DNA of 64,000 nucleotides from Thermococcus sp. SY098 (GTDB lineage Archaea > Methanobacteriota_B > Thermococci > Thermococcales > Thermococcaceae): contig NZ_CP141821.1 in NCBI RefSeq assembly GCF_035621495.1, positions 304,760 to 368,759 of the forward strand. Reading direction: 5' to 3'. Under the pieces are notes generated by a model that saw nothing but the letters and a program-made list of their open reading frames with translations, searched no databases and was not told the DNA's origin. Below are positions 28,916-38,803 of this stretch, piece by piece. Position numbers and translations under genes: made by a program. The first letter of the stretch is position 1; every line of letters starts with the position of its first letter.

Positions 28916-30106
28916 ATGCGCGAATTCAAAAAGCTCATGCCGTATAAAGAGGCATTCCAGCTTATGATTAATGACATTGATGAAATCCCAGATGTTGAAG
29001 AAGTAAGCCTGGATGAAGCCCTTGGAAGGATTCTCGCTGAGAACGTGAAGAGTCCAATAGATTCTCCTCCATTTGACCGTTCAGCAGTTGACGGCTATGC
29101 TGTAAGAGCTGAAGACACTTTCCAAACGAGAGAATATGCTCCTGTTGAATTAGAGGTCGTAGATGAGATAACTGCTGGGATGGAGAGCAAGACAGAGGTC
29201 ACACGCGGAAAGGCTGTAAAACTCATGACAGGGAATAAACTGCCGAAAGGTGCCAATGCTGTCATTATGCAGGAACAAGTAAAAAGGGAAGGGAACAAAA
29301 TCTACGTATTAAGACCCGTTGCTCCGGGACAGAACGTTGCCTTCAAAGGTGAGGACATAAAGAGAGGGCAAATTATACTCAAGAAAGGGCAAATCCTCAG
29401 ACCTCAGGATCTATCACTTTTAAAAAGCGTTGGAATAAAGAGGGTGAAGGTTAAGAGAAAGCCAAGAGTTGGAATAATTGTCACGGGAGATGAGCTCATT
29501 GAAGAACTTGATGAAAGAGCCCTTGAAAGCGGTAAAATCTTGGAAAGCAACTCAATAATGCTGAAGGGCTTGGTTAAGCAGTACTTCGGAGAGCCAGTGT
29601 TTTACGGGATTTTACCTGACGATGAAAGCATTATCAGAGAAATGCTCGAGAAAGCTAAGAGCGAGTGTGATTTGGTTTTGATTACAGGGGGCAGTGCGTT
29701 TGGAGACAAAGATTACGCTCACCGCTTTGTTAATCTGCTCTTCCATGGAACCACAATAAAGCCAGGGAGACCTGTTGGATATGGAGAGAGGGTTTTTGTA
29801 ATGAGCGGCTATCCAGTTGCAGTATTTGCTCAGTTTCACCTCTTCGTTAAATACGCCCTTGCAAAGCTTGTTGGGGCAAACTTCAAGCCAGCTAAAGTTA
29901 AAGCAAAGCTGACAGCAAAGGTTCCATCAACCCTCGGCAGGTATGAGTTCGTTAAGGTCTGGTATGAGGATGGAAAGGCAAAGCCAATAAGGAAAAGTGG
30001 AAGTGGGTTGATAAGCTCTTTAGTGGAGAGCAATGGATACATAACGATTCCAGAGGACAGCGAAGGTTACTTAGAAGGAGAAGAGGTTGAAGTCGTGTTT
30101 TATTAG
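28916..30106 (+). CDS. moeA: Molybdopterin molybdenumtransferase MoeA
   Basis: 396 residues. The MoeA signature is complete: [37 protein letters not shown], the MoaB-like core [12 protein letters not shown] with [15 protein letters not shown], and a small C-terminal beta domain ([11 protein letters not shown]...). It inserts metal into adenylylated molybdopterin. ATG 28916 follows CGGTGATT; the longer frame to 28907 would include that site. Likely operon with moaB. Confidence 0.94.
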   Translation: MREFKKLMPYKEAFQLMINDIDEIPDVEEVSLDEALGRILAENVKSPIDSPPFDRSAVDGYAVRAEDTFQTREYAPVELEVVDEITAGMESKTEVTRGKAVKLMTGNKLPKGANAVIMQEQVKREGNKIYVLRPVAPGQNVAFKGEDIKRGQIILKKGQILRPQDLSLLKSVGIKRVKVKRKPRVGIIVTGDELIEELDERALESGKILESNSIMLKGLVKQYFGEPVFYGILPDDESIIREMLEKAKSECDLVLITGGSAFGDKDYAHRFVNLLFHGTTIKPGRPVGYGERVFVMSGYPVAVFAQFHLFVKYALAKLVGANFKPAKVKAKLTAKVPSTLGRYEFVKVWYEDGKAKPIRKSGSGLISSLVESNGYITIPEDSEGYLEGEEVEVVFY

Positions 30107-30312
30107 TTTTTGTTCCTCTTTTCTATGTTGCCAAATATCTCTCTGGCATCTTCCGGAAGAAAAGATATATCTCGGAAATTCCCAATCATCTCTAAGATTT
30201 CCTCCCTTTCTCTCTCCCTTTCCTTAAATGCCTGCACAATTGCATCATCCCTTGCCCAGGGTATTAATTCTTTAATAGGGTCAGGTTCCTTACAGGGAGG
30301 AGCAGTGCCCAT
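30103..30312 (-). CDS. Short unknown protein, perhaps the 3' part of a frameshifted gene
   Basis: 69 residues from ATG 30312: KELIPWARDDAIVQAFKERE, then a charged helix (EREREEILEMIGNF) and DISFLPEDAREIFGNIE. The same frame is open upstream of the ATG to a TAG near 30345 (LNTVIFLGVEEMG). The 38-residue reading frame before it ends at almost the same point, so the two may be one broken gene. GGTG lies 12 bases before the ATG. It overlaps the 3' end of moeA by 4 bases, convergent. Family not recognised. Confidence 0.45.
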   Translation of the reverse strand: MGTAPPCKEPDPIKELIPWARDDAIVQAFKEREREREEILEMIGNFRDISFLPEDAREIFGNIEKRNKN

Positions 30313-30341
30313 TTCTTCAACACCAAGAAAAATGACTGTGT

Positions 30342-30458
30342 TTAGCTAAATAAGGTTTTCTCTCCATTTTTTTCAGGATTTGGTGGCAAATTCACAAAAT
30401 CTGGAGAGAATTCAAATGTTGGCTTTGTGCTCGATATATGGTTTAAAAGTTCAAACAT
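30342..30458 (-). CDS. 38-residue reading frame, perhaps the 5' part of a frameshifted gene
   Basis: ATG 30458 starts MFELLNHISSTKPTFEFSPD, continues FVNLPPNPEKNGEKTLFS and stops at 30342. It begins 18 bases after the stop of the upstream 114-residue gene, the spacing of an operon. A one-base shift at its end joins directly to the open frame that leads into the 69-residue downstream reading frame, giving a protein of about 120 residues. No family recognised. Confidence 0.4.
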   Translation of the reverse strand: MFELLNHISSTKPTFEFSPDFVNLPPNPEKNGEKTLFS

Positions 30459-30476
30459 TGAGTTTAAATCGAAAAT

Positions 30477-30821
30477 TTAAAATTCTGTTTTATTTTCCAG
30501 GGTTTTTAGGGCTTCTGCAAATCTTTTAATTACATCGTCAGGCGCAAATTTCTTTGGGGTTCTTTTGAGCCTTGGCCCTTTTCCGTTTATATACTCCTCA
30601 AGAACTTTTATTGCTTGCTTCCACGCCTCGGTGAAATTATTCACAGGGTCAAAAGGTTCATCAACATAATACCAGCTTTCAGTTCTTCTATCATAGACCG
30701 TTATTGCAGGATATACTTCATCATCTTTACAGGGACATTCTGAGTCCACACTAACCTCTATAATGAAATCCCCCACCTCGATGTAGCCTTCTTCTTTCAG
30801 TCTCTCCTTCCACTCTTTCAT
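30477..30821 (-). CDS. Unknown small protein, first gene of a short minus-strand operon
   Basis: 114 residues starting MKEWKERLKEEGYIEVGDF. A CPC pair (DSECPCKDDEVYP) and aromatic patch TESWYYVDEPFDP are followed by a helical C-terminal half (FTEAWKQAIKVLEEYINGKG). ATG 30821 is preferred because GGTGAG is well spaced; the frame is open to 30836. It is divergent to the phosphoesterase gene. No known family assigned. Confidence 0.6.
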   Translation of the reverse strand: MKEWKERLKEEGYIEVGDFIIEVSVDSECPCKDDEVYPAITVYDRRTESWYYVDEPFDPVNNFTEAWKQAIKVLEEYINGKGPRLKRTPKKFAPDDVIKRFAEALKTLENKTEF

Positions 30822-30912
30822 GCTCTCACTCACCAACTTATGAAAAAGTTTTCATGGATTTAAGGCTAACGCTTAAATGATTGATTGCTAAATTGGTACG
30901 GGGGGTGAAGAG

Positions 30913-31557
30913 ATGAGGATTATAGCAATAACAGACATCCATGGTAATGAAAACAAAGCGAAATGGCTTGTAGAGAAGATAAAGGATGAAAAATTTGATG
31001 TTCTTCTTATAGCCGGAGACATAACGCATTTTAAAGGCAGGGGCAGTGCTGAAAAAAGTTTGAAGTACTTTTTGGAATTTAAAAAGCCAGTATTTGCTGT
31101 AATGGGAAACTGTGATGGCAGAGATGTTTTGGATTTGCTCGAAGAACTTGGAATAAATCTCCACGATAAGAGAATTGAAATTAATGGAATCGGAATTGTG
31201 GGATTTGGTGGTTCAAACATAACCCCCTTCTCAACAATCTGGGAGTTCCACGACGCTGAAATCTGGGAGAGCCTAAACAAAAACTACCGTGATGGCGACA
31301 TTTTGCTTATGCATGTCCCTCCCTATGGAACAAAAGTTGATAGGACATTTACTGGGCTTCACGTGGGAAGCAAAGCTTTGAGAAAATTCATAGAAGAAAA
31401 GCAACCGCCTTTAGTTATCTGCGGTCACATTCACGAAGCAAGGGGCATTGATGAAATTGGAAAGACGCTTATAGTGAACCCGGGTCCTCTTTTCAGAGGG
31501 CATTATGCCGTGATTGACATAAATGAAGGAAAGAAGGTGAGCATAACACTATACTAA
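30913..31557 (+). CDS. Calcineurin-like metallophosphoesterase
   Basis: 214 residues with the five metal-binding blocks: AITDIHGN (D-x-H), IAGDITH (GD), VMGNCDG (GNC/D), LLMHVPPYG (H) and ICGHIHEARG (GH-x-H). Likely a phosphodiesterase or phosphatase with two metals; substrate unknown. The start ATG has GGGGGTGAAGAG upstream. The end overlaps the convergent aminotransferase by 9 bases. Confidence 0.9.
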   Translation: MRIIAITDIHGNENKAKWLVEKIKDEKFDVLLIAGDITHFKGRGSAEKSLKYFLEFKKPVFAVMGNCDGRDVLDLLEELGINLHDKRIEINGIGIVGFGGSNITPFSTIWEFHDAEIWESLNKNYRDGDILLMHVPPYGTKVDRTFTGLHVGSKALRKFIEEKQPPLVICGHIHEARGIDEIGKTLIVNPGPLFRGHYAVIDINEGKKVSITLY

Positions 31558-32718
31558 CCCCTTCCCCTCCAGCACTTTCTCCATTCTGTTCATAGCCTCC
31601 TCAAGCTTCTCGTAAGCTGTTGCATAGCTGATCCTTATATAGCCCTCTCCAGCCTTCCCAAAAGCACTCCCTGGAACCACTACAACTTTTGCCTCCCTGA
31701 TCATCAGCTCGCTGAACTCTTTGCTCGTTAGCCCAGTGTCTTTTATGCGTGGGAAGATATAAAAAGCACCTTTAGGCTTGACTGTCGGCAGTCCCATTTC
31801 ATTTAAGCGCTTCCAGACCATCTGCCTCCTTCTGTCGTATTCCTTGCGCATCTCCTCAACAGCCCTCCAGCTCCTTTCGTCCCTCAGAGCCTTAGCAGCT
31901 GCATACTGAACAAACGTCACGGGACAAGTAGCATTGTACATCTGGAACCTAACCATCTTTTCAATGACCCACTCTGGAGCAGCGACGAAGCCAAGTCTCC
32001 AACCAGTCATTGCAAAAGTCTTTGAGAAGCCGTTTATTGTGATAGTCCTCTCAAACATTCCATCAAGGGAGGCAATGCTGTGGTTCCTAACTCCATCATA
32101 GACAAAATACTCATAAACCTCATCGCTCAAAATAATCAAATCATGCTCGACTGCAAAATCTGCAATCTCTTCAAGGTCTTTTTTAGTTAGAACTGACCCA
32201 GTTGGGTTGTTTGGGCTGTTGAGTATCAGAGCTCTCGTCTTTGAAGTTACATACTTCTCAAGCTCATCCACATTCAGGCGAAATTCATTTTCTTCGTAAG
32301 TCGGAACTTCCACAGGCTTTCCTCCGGCTAAAATCACAGCGGGAGCATAGCTGACAAACATCGGTGAAGGTACTAAAACTTCATCTCCATCCTTAAGAAA
32401 TGTTGCAAAGCCCATCAGTAAGGCTTGATTAGCGCCGACAGTTATCATAATTTGCGTTTTAGGATCCGCATCAATGCCATTATCCCTCTTCAGCTTTTCA
32501 GCAACCGCTTCTCTAAGCTCTGAGATTCCAGCATTAGGGCTATAATGCGTTAGCCCCTTGTCCAAAGCTTCTTTTGCATACTCTTTGATATGCTCTGGCG
32601 TATCAAAATCAGGCTCCCCGATTCCTAATGAGATTATTCCCTCAATACCTTGAGCCAAATCAAAAAGCTTTCTAATTTCAGAAGGATTTACACGCTCTAA
32701 TACATCACTTAGCGCCAT
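31549..32718 (-). CDS. PLP-dependent aminotransferase, class I (aspartate/aromatic type)
   Basis: 389 residues. The PLP Lys lies in NGFSKTFAMTGWRLGF, the Asn/Asp cofactor contacts are in ILNSPNNPTGSV and ILSDEVYEYF, and the C-terminal Arg is in GYIRISYATAYE. Fold type I, subgroup I-gamma by appearance; likely aspartate or aromatic amino acid transamination, not resolvable by eye. ATG 32718 is preferred (GGTGAT upstream, start MALSDVLERVNPSE). The frame is open to 32844, overlapping the carbamoyltransferase end, but that part looks non-coding. Confidence 0.92.
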   Translation of the reverse strand: MALSDVLERVNPSEIRKLFDLAQGIEGIISLGIGEPDFDTPEHIKEYAKEALDKGLTHYSPNAGISELREAVAEKLKRDNGIDADPKTQIMITVGANQALLMGFATFLKDGDEVLVPSPMFVSYAPAVILAGGKPVEVPTYEENEFRLNVDELEKYVTSKTRALILNSPNNPTGSVLTKKDLEEIADFAVEHDLIILSDEVYEYFVYDGVRNHSIASLDGMFERTITINGFSKTFAMTGWRLGFVAAPEWVIEKMVRFQMYNATCPVTFVQYAAAKALRDERSWRAVEEMRKEYDRRRQMVWKRLNEMGLPTVKPKGAFYIFPRIKDTGLTSKEFSELMIREAKVVVVPGSAFGKAGEGYIRISYATAYEKLEEAMNRMEKVLEGKGLV

Positions 32719-32803
32719 GAGAATCACCAAAATGAACTCAGCTTTGAGACTTATAATTTTGCCGCTGTAAAATATTCGATTTAAGGAAAATAAAGTCGAA
32801 AAA

Positions 32804-34402
32804 TTACAAATAAACAGCAAACTTCTCCAAAACCAGCACGTCAAGCTTTGCCTTTCTGAACGTCCTCAGCGCATCCTCAGGTGAGCAAACTATCGGCTCA
32901 CCATGCATATTAAATGAGGTGTTTAGCACGGCACCAACTCCACTCCGCTTCTCAAAGAGCTTAATTATGTTGTAATACGTGTGATTATCCTCTTCCTCAA
33001 GGGTCTGGGGTCTTGTTGTGCCGTCAACATGGACAACGGCTGGTGCCTCTTTTATGAACTCCTCTGTGGCCCAATAGCTCATTGTCATGAACTTGTTTGG
33101 ATATGGGTCAACTAAATAATCTCCAATCCTTTCCTCTAAAATTGTTGGTGCAAATGGCTGGAAGACATCTCTCCTCAAAGCCAAATTGAGCTTTTCTTTA
33201 ATACTTTCATCCCTCGGGTCTGCTAAAATAGAGCGGTTGCCCAAAGCTCTCGGTCCGAACTCCATTTTCCCCTGGAAGAATGCAACAATTTTTCCATCAA
33301 TTAAGGAATCAGCAACAAAACCTGAAACAACCCTGATTTCCTCATACTTGACTCCTTCCTCTCTCAAAAATTCCTCAATTTCATCCTCAGAGTAAGAAGG
33401 ACCGAGATAAACGTGTTCCAGCTTAAATGGCTTCCATCTACCATCCAGTCTTTCAAGCTGTGATTTAACATAAACTGCAGCTCCAAAGGCTAAACCGCCG
33501 TCATGCATAGCTGGAAACACCCACAAATCTGGGAAGTGCCTTCTTAAAACCATGTTCGCCTTAACATTCTGCGCAACTCCTCCGGCATAAGCCAAGGGCA
33601 ATCCATACTTTGTAAGCTTAAGCCCAAGTTCATCTACAATCTTTTCCAGATGCTTCTGAGCTGATGCCGCTATCTCAATGGCTTTCTGCTCCAATTTTCC
33701 GCTGAGTTGCCCCTTCTTTAAGTTGGCAGAAACTTCTTTAGCTTTCTCAAAGGGGAAATTAAAGAATTCAGCCAGTTTTTTAGTTGCCTCAATTCCAACG
33801 AGTTTGAGATGGTTTTCAAAGGTTAAACCATTAAGCTCAATTATCGCGGATAAATCATAGCTCGGCTTTCCATAAGCTGCCAAGCTCATTACCTTGCCCT
33901 CGTGTCTCATAGGCTTAAATCCCAAAAGCTCCGTAACTGATGCATAGAAATCCCCAAGGGAATCGAGATAAGTGGACTGGGCAATTCTAATCATCTCACC
34001 ATCTCTGCAGATGTAGATTGATGAGCTTAAGCCATCTCCAGCGGCGTCTATGCTTAAAGCTAACGCCTCTCTCCAGCCGGAAGTGAGATAAGCTGAGGCT
34101 GCGTGAGCAAGGTGATGCTCAACATAGAGAACTTTTCTTTTGAAATCTTTCCCAAAAATCTTCGCTAAGTTCTTTTCAAGCTCCAAAAGACGGGAGCGCT
34201 TTCTAAAGATGCCGGCAATCGCAATGATTTCAACTTCATCTGGAGTTACATTCCCCATTTCGAGCACTTTGAGTACACTTAATTTTGGAAAGCCGCGGTA
34301 ATGCTTAATTCGATTAAGCCTCTCCTCATTAACTGCATAAATTTCCCCATCTTTAATTAAAACAGCTCCAGCATCATGGCCGTCATGAATTCCAAGTATC
34401 AT
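32804..34402 (-). CDS. Carbamoyltransferase, NodU/CmcH family
   Basis: 532 residues. The N-terminal Kae1-like ATPase fold starts ILGIHDGHDAGAVLI and has VEHHLAHAASAYLTSG with the metal His residues and SIDAAGDGLSS. The C-terminal YrdC-like carbamoyl-transfer domain contains FGPRALGNRSILADPRDE and ends with NTSFNMHGEPIVCSPEDAL. The carbamoyl acceptor is unknown (sugar or small molecule). GGTGAT precedes ATG 34402. It is 85 bases upstream of the aminotransferase on the same strand. Confidence 0.9.
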   Translation of the reverse strand: MILGIHDGHDAGAVLIKDGEIYAVNEERLNRIKHYRGFPKLSVLKVLEMGNVTPDEVEIIAIAGIFRKRSRLLELEKNLAKIFGKDFKRKVLYVEHHLAHAASAYLTSGWREALALSIDAAGDGLSSSIYICRDGEMIRIAQSTYLDSLGDFYASVTELLGFKPMRHEGKVMSLAAYGKPSYDLSAIIELNGLTFENHLKLVGIEATKKLAEFFNFPFEKAKEVSANLKKGQLSGKLEQKAIEIAASAQKHLEKIVDELGLKLTKYGLPLAYAGGVAQNVKANMVLRRHFPDLWVFPAMHDGGLAFGAAVYVKSQLERLDGRWKPFKLEHVYLGPSYSEDEIEEFLREEGVKYEEIRVVSGFVADSLIDGKIVAFFQGKMEFGPRALGNRSILADPRDESIKEKLNLALRRDVFQPFAPTILEERIGDYLVDPYPNKFMTMSYWATEEFIKEAPAVVHVDGTTRPQTLEEEDNHTYYNIIKLFEKRSGVGAVLNTSFNMHGEPIVCSPEDALRTFRKAKLDVLVLEKFAVYL

Positions 34403-34434
34403 GATAAATCACCAAGAGAAAAGAAAAAACGAGT

Positions 34435-35877
34435 TCAATAAGTCCTTGCAAACCTTGCAATGAATTTTGCATCCTTTCCACAGTGAGCGCACTTTTTGCC
34501 TTCAATTTTTGCCTCTTCCTCTGGATATGGAATTCCAAGCATCTTTGCATCAAGGATTTCTTCCATCTCAAGTCCACAGCTCTCTTCCCCACACCACGGG
34601 ATTTCAACGACCCCTCTTCTGTCTTCAAAGACTTCTTTTGCCTCTTCAAGTGTGTCAACCCTCTTAATGTAGCTGTCGAGGAACTCTTTAGCCCTTGCAT
34701 AGAGGTTCTCCATTATTGCATCAAGTGTTTCTCTGACCTTCTCAATTAGCTCAGCTCTCTCAACTGTGAACTTCTCAAGGGTGTCTCTTCTTGCGAGCAC
34801 AGCCTTTTGTCCTTCAACATCCCTCGGACCAACTTCAATCCTCAGCGGAACCCCCTTAAGCTCCCAGTCATAGAACTTCCTTCCTGGCCTTATGTCCCTC
34901 TCATCAACATGAACTCTCATTCCAGCGGTCTTAAGCTCCTCGGCAATCTCTCTTGCATATGCAAAGACATCATAGGGCGAGTCCTTCTTTGGAATTGGGA
35001 CTATAACCACTTGAATTGGTGCGATTGTTGGTGGGAGAACCATTCCTCTATCGTCGCCGTGGACAGCAATGACCGCCGCGAGAAGCCTCTCACTCATTCC
35101 ATAGGTTGTCTGGTGGACATACTCATGGGTTCCATCTTCTTTTTCATACATTATGTTGTATGCCTTTGCGAAGTTCTGCTTGTAGTTGTGCATCGTTCCT
35201 ATCTGCAGAGTCCTCCCATCGGGCATTACAACCTCTGCACCGAGGGAGTAATAAGCTCCTGGGAACTTGTCCCACTCTGGTCTCTTTGAGACTATATAGG
35301 GCAATGCAAGCTTCTTAGCCAAATTGTCAAATATCTCTAAGTCCTCCTTTATCTGCCTCTCGGCATCTTCAAAGCTGTCGTGGGCTGTATGAGCTTCGAA
35401 GAACCTGCTGATTTCTCTAACTCTAATCAGTGGTCTTGTATGCTTTGTTTCGTATCTATAAACATTGACAATCTGGTATATTTTGAATGGTAAATCTGCG
35501 TGAGAGCGAATCCAAAGCGCGAACATTGAATACATGGCTGTCTCGCTTGTAGGTCTGAGAATCAATCTCACATCTAAAGGATCGTGACCTGCATGGGTTA
35601 CCCAAAATACCTCTCCCTCAAATCCAGCTATGTGTTCGGCTTCCTTTTGGAATTCGGTTTCTGGAATTAACGCTGGGAATAGGACTTCTTGATGTCCAGT
35701 CCTTTCCATCTCCTCATGGATGAACTTTTCAATGTTCCTCATTATCCTAAGGCCATAAGGCAACCAGATGTTCATCCCTTTTACCGGATACCTTTTATCT
35801 TGTATTCCAGCCGTTTCAATAAGCTCATTGTACCACTCGCTGAAGTTGTTCTGCCATTTGTTTCGCTCTACCTTCAT
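34435..35877 (-). CDS. proS: Prolyl-tRNA synthetase (archaeal/eukaryotic type)
   Basis: Class II synthetase of 480 residues. Motif 2 region [35 protein letters not shown] for the proline site, motif 3 [15 protein letters not shown], then the anticodon domain. A C-terminal zinc-binding domain ([10 protein letters not shown]...[10 protein letters not shown]) ends in Tyr (ARTY), the usual archaeal terminus. No bacterial-type editing insertion. GTAGGTGGTGTT precedes ATG 35877. Confidence 0.96.
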   Translation of the reverse strand: MKVERNKWQNNFSEWYNELIETAGIQDKRYPVKGMNIWLPYGLRIMRNIEKFIHEEMERTGHQEVLFPALIPETEFQKEAEHIAGFEGEVFWVTHAGHDPLDVRLILRPTSETAMYSMFALWIRSHADLPFKIYQIVNVYRYETKHTRPLIRVREISRFFEAHTAHDSFEDAERQIKEDLEIFDNLAKKLALPYIVSKRPEWDKFPGAYYSLGAEVVMPDGRTLQIGTMHNYKQNFAKAYNIMYEKEDGTHEYVHQTTYGMSERLLAAVIAVHGDDRGMVLPPTIAPIQVVIVPIPKKDSPYDVFAYAREIAEELKTAGMRVHVDERDIRPGRKFYDWELKGVPLRIEVGPRDVEGQKAVLARRDTLEKFTVERAELIEKVRETLDAIMENLYARAKEFLDSYIKRVDTLEEAKEVFEDRRGVVEIPWCGEESCGLEMEEILDAKMLGIPYPEEEAKIEGKKCAHCGKDAKFIARFARTY

Positions 35878-35979
35878 AACACCACCTACCCCTTAAGACT
35901 TCAGAAGAAGTTTTTAATTTTTCGCTTTGAATCAAAAAGATTTATTAGCTCGTTTCGATAAACGTCTAAAGGTGATAGC

Positions 35980-36981
35980 ATGAAACCGAAAGTGGCTGTA
36001 TTGTTCAAGATGAAAAGCAAACCACTGGAAGAACTCAAAAAATACTGTGATGTTGATGTTCTGCTGTATCCTGAGAAAGAAGATCTCATGGAAGTAATCC
36101 ACCAATACGACGGCATTATAATCTCACCCCTTAACAAAATTGATGCTGAAATCATCGAGAAAGCTGAAAGGCTTAAAGTAATAAGCTGTCATTCAGCGGG
36201 ATATGATCACGTTGATATTAACGCAGCGACAAAAAAAGGCATCTATGTCACTAAAGTGAGCGGAGTCTTGAGTGAAGTTGTTGCGGAGTTTGCCATCGGC
36301 TTAATGATTGCCTTGCTCAGGAAGATAGCCTATTCGGATAAATTTATCAGACAGGGAAAATGGGAATCTCCAAAGCTTGTGTGGAGCAGCTTTAAGAATA
36401 TTGAAAGTGTTTATGGCAAAAAAGTTGGAATTATCGGCATGGGAGCAATTGGAAAAGCGATAGCAAGAAGAGCAAAAGCGTTGGGGGCTGAAATACTGTA
36501 CTGGTCGAGGAGCAGAAAAGAAGACATAGAAAAGGAAGTTAATGCAAAATATCTGCCCTTTGAGGAGGTTCTCAAACAGAGCGACATCGTTGTTCTGGCA
36601 CTTCCAGCAACAAAAGAAACGTACCACATAATTAACGAGGAAAGCCTTAAGATCATGGAGGGCAAATACCTTGTAAATATAGGGCGTGGAGCATTGGTTG
36701 ATGAAAGAGCTGTGATTAAAGCTCTCAAAGAAGGAAAGCTGAGAGGCTATGCAACGGATGTATTTGAGAATGAGCCGGTTCAAGAAAGCGAATTATTTGG
36801 GATGGAATGGGAAACGGTTTTAACACCTCACTATGCGGGCTTATCAAAAGAGGCAATGCTTGATATGGGCATTCAGGCAGTTAAAAATCTGCTGAAAGTT
36901 TTCAAAGGCGAAATACCGGAAGATTTAGTCAATAGAGATGTATTAAAAATTAGACCAATTGAGAGCATAAAGATGCTGTGA
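35980..36981 (+). CDS. D-isomer-specific 2-hydroxyacid dehydrogenase
   Basis: 333 residues. NAD(P)-binding GKKVGIIGMGAIGKAIARRAK; the catalytic Arg is in NIGRGALVDERAV, the Glu in DVFENEPVQ and the His in TPHYAGLS. Similar to glyoxylate/hydroxypyruvate and phosphoglycerate dehydrogenases, but no ACT domain is present, so serine-pathway use is uncertain. AAAGGTGATAGC precedes the ATG, and a TATA element GATTTATTAG lies near 35938. A small inverted repeat CGTTT-CGAT-AAACG (35951-35964) lies between them. M42 peptidase follows after 9 bases. Confidence 0.9.
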   Translation: MKPKVAVLFKMKSKPLEELKKYCDVDVLLYPEKEDLMEVIHQYDGIIISPLNKIDAEIIEKAERLKVISCHSAGYDHVDINAATKKGIYVTKVSGVLSEVVAEFAIGLMIALLRKIAYSDKFIRQGKWESPKLVWSSFKNIESVYGKKVGIIGMGAIGKAIARRAKALGAEILYWSRSRKEDIEKEVNAKYLPFEEVLKQSDIVVLALPATKETYHIINEESLKIMEGKYLVNIGRGALVDERAVIKALKEGKLRGYATDVFENEPVQESELFGMEWETVLTPHYAGLSKEAMLDMGIQAVKNLLKVFKGEIPEDLVNRDVLKIRPIESIKML

Positions 36982-36990
36982 GGTGGTGGT

Positions 36991-37992
36991 ATGGAGCACC
37001 TTATTAAAGAGCTCAGAGAAATAACCCAAATTCCAGGAATTTCTGGATATGAGGAAAAAGTTAGGGAAAAGCTGATTGAGTGGATTGAGCCTTTTGCGGA
37101 TTATAGGATTGACAGAATAGGAAATCTGATAGTTGAGCTTGGAGAAGGTAAGGAGAAAGCAGTTTTCATGGCACATATAGATGAGATCGGGCTTTTAATT
37201 ACGGGCATAACAAACAACGGGAAGCTCAAGTTCAGAAAAATCGGTGGAGTTGATGACAGACTATTAATTGGAAGACACGTTGATGTGATAACGGAGAATG
37301 GAAAGCTTGACGGGGTTATAGGGGTTACACCAGTTCACCTCAACCTCGAGAGGAAGTTTGACACAATTCCCTGGCATGCATTGGAGATCGATATTGGTGC
37401 GGAATCAAAGGAGGAGGCTCTATCACTGGGAGTTAAGCCGCTGGACTATGCCGTGTTCAAAAAGCACTTTGCTGTTTTAAACAAACGCTATGTTGCAACT
37501 CGCTCTCTTGATGACCGCTTTGGTGCTGTTGCACTCTTTGAGGCTATCAAAGATTTAGTTGATCATGACCTGAATGGAAAGTTCATCTTCGCCTTCACTG
37601 TGCAGGAGGAAATAGGGCTTAAGGGCGCTAAGTTTTTGGCAGAACACTACAGCCCGGAGTTTGCCTTTGCCATTGACTCCTTTGCGTGCTGCTCCTTCTT
37701 AACGGGAGACGTTAAATTAGGCAGCGGCGCTGTGGTTAGGGCTGTGGACAATTCAGCAGTTTACACAAGAAAACTCGCAAAGAGAGTTGTTGAGACAGCC
37801 GAGAAGAACGGGATACCTCTTCAGATAGGTGTCACTGGCGGAGGGACTGATGCGTCTGTATTCCAGCACAAAAGCGAAGTTCTTGCCTTAAGTGTGCCCA
37901 TTAAATATCTGCACAGCGAGGTGGAGATGCTCCACTTGGATGATTTAGATGCCCTGATAAAGCTGATCGAGGCAATAGTGTTTGAGCTTTAA
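36991..37992 (+). CDS. M42-family aminopeptidase (TET-type)
   Basis: 333 residues. Dinuclear metal ligands are visible: FMAHIDEIG (His and Asp region), RSLDDRFGAV (bridging Asp), the catalytic QEEIGLKGA, FAIDS and the last ligand in YLHSEVEML. These enzymes form dodecameric tetrahedral shells that trim peptides in the cytoplasm. Which residue type it prefers cannot be told. The start ATG immediately follows GAGGTGGTGGT, 9 bases after the dehydrogenase stop. Confidence 0.92.
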   Translation: MEHLIKELREITQIPGISGYEEKVREKLIEWIEPFADYRIDRIGNLIVELGEGKEKAVFMAHIDEIGLLITGITNNGKLKFRKIGGVDDRLLIGRHVDVITENGKLDGVIGVTPVHLNLERKFDTIPWHALEIDIGAESKEEALSLGVKPLDYAVFKKHFAVLNKRYVATRSLDDRFGAVALFEAIKDLVDHDLNGKFIFAFTVQEEIGLKGAKFLAEHYSPEFAFAIDSFACCSFLTGDVKLGSGAVVRAVDNSAVYTRKLAKRVVETAEKNGIPLQIGVTGGGTDASVFQHKSEVLALSVPIKYLHSEVEMLHLDDLDALIKLIEAIVFEL

Positions 37993-38006
37993 ATGGAGGT
38001 GGTCAA

Positions 38007-38771
38007 TTGCTCAAATATATCAGCTATTTTGCAGTTGGTGTTTTCATAGGAATCTTGGCTGCTCTTTTCGGATTGGGCGGGGGATTTTTGATAGTTCCCA
38101 CACTCAACCTCTTGGGAGTTGAAATTCACCACGCTGTGGGAACTTCATCAGCGGCTGTTGTGTTTACTTCGCTCAGTTCTGCTTTAGCATATTCAAGACA
38201 GAAGAGGGTCCATTACAAGGCAGGACTCCTATTGGCAAGCACTGCAATAATCGGGGCATACATCGGGGCTTGGATGACATCTCTGCTGAATCCAGCACAG
38301 CTTAAGGTGGTCTTTGGCGCTACGTTAATACTCGTTGCAATTAGGATTTACCGCAAGAAGACAGCAGAGCCAAGTGAAGTTAAGCTTAAGGACGTTAAAA
38401 TAAACTATAAGCTTGTTCCGGTTGGTGGATTTTTCGCGGGAATAGCCTCCGGATTGTTAGGGGTGGGAGGGGGGATAATAAACGTCCCCTTCCTTGTTTG
38501 GCTTGGAATGCCAATTCACTATGCCGTTGCGACTTCAAGCTTTGCAATAGTCTTCACTGCTGCAAGCGGAGCAGTTAAACACTACATGATGGGAAACGTT
38601 GAAGCCCAATGGCTTGTTCTTTTGGTGCCCGGGCTGATTATTGGAGCACAGCTTGGAGCAAAAATAGCAAAGAGAACTAAGGCTTCAAACCTGAAAAGAG
38701 CATTTGCAGTGGTTTTAGCTTTATTGGCATTGAGAATGATTTTAAAAGGGCTGGGAATTGCGGTTCCGTAA
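38007..38771 (+). CDS. TauE/SafE-family permease (first copy)
   Basis: 254 residues, about seven to eight helices in two homologous halves. Each half opens with the repeat ALFGLGGGFLIVPTLNLLG / GLLGVGGGIINVPFLVWLG followed by H(H/Y)AV(G/A)TSS. The family exports sulfite or sulfonate-like anions in some bacteria; cargo here is unknown. TTG 38007 is the start, with GGAGGTGGTCA just before, 14 bases after the peptidase stop, so the gene belongs to that operon. Confidence 0.88.
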   Translation: MLKYISYFAVGVFIGILAALFGLGGGFLIVPTLNLLGVEIHHAVGTSSAAVVFTSLSSALAYSRQKRVHYKAGLLLASTAIIGAYIGAWMTSLLNPAQLKVVFGATLILVAIRIYRKKTAEPSEVKLKDVKINYKLVPVGGFFAGIASGLLGVGGGIINVPFLVWLGMPIHYAVATSSFAIVFTAASGAVKHYMMGNVEAQWLVLLVPGLIIGAQLGAKIAKRTKASNLKRAFAVVLALLALRMILKGLGIAVP

Positions 38772-38803
38772 TCTTTAAAATTGTTCTTTTTTTATTGTTT
38801 TTC

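Noticed and set aside
31549..32844. Long N-terminal extension of the aminotransferase (start at 32844)
   Set aside because: The extra 42 residues are unlike the family, overlap the carbamoyltransferase stop region, and a well-placed GGTGAT precedes the internal ATG at 32718.
35951..35964. CGTTT-CGAT-AAACG ahead of the hydroxyacid dehydrogenase as a third copy of the CGTTTYGAAACG operator
   Set aside because: The arms match but the spacer is two bases longer and the position is downstream of the TATA, so it is not the same architecture; kept only as a note in that gene.
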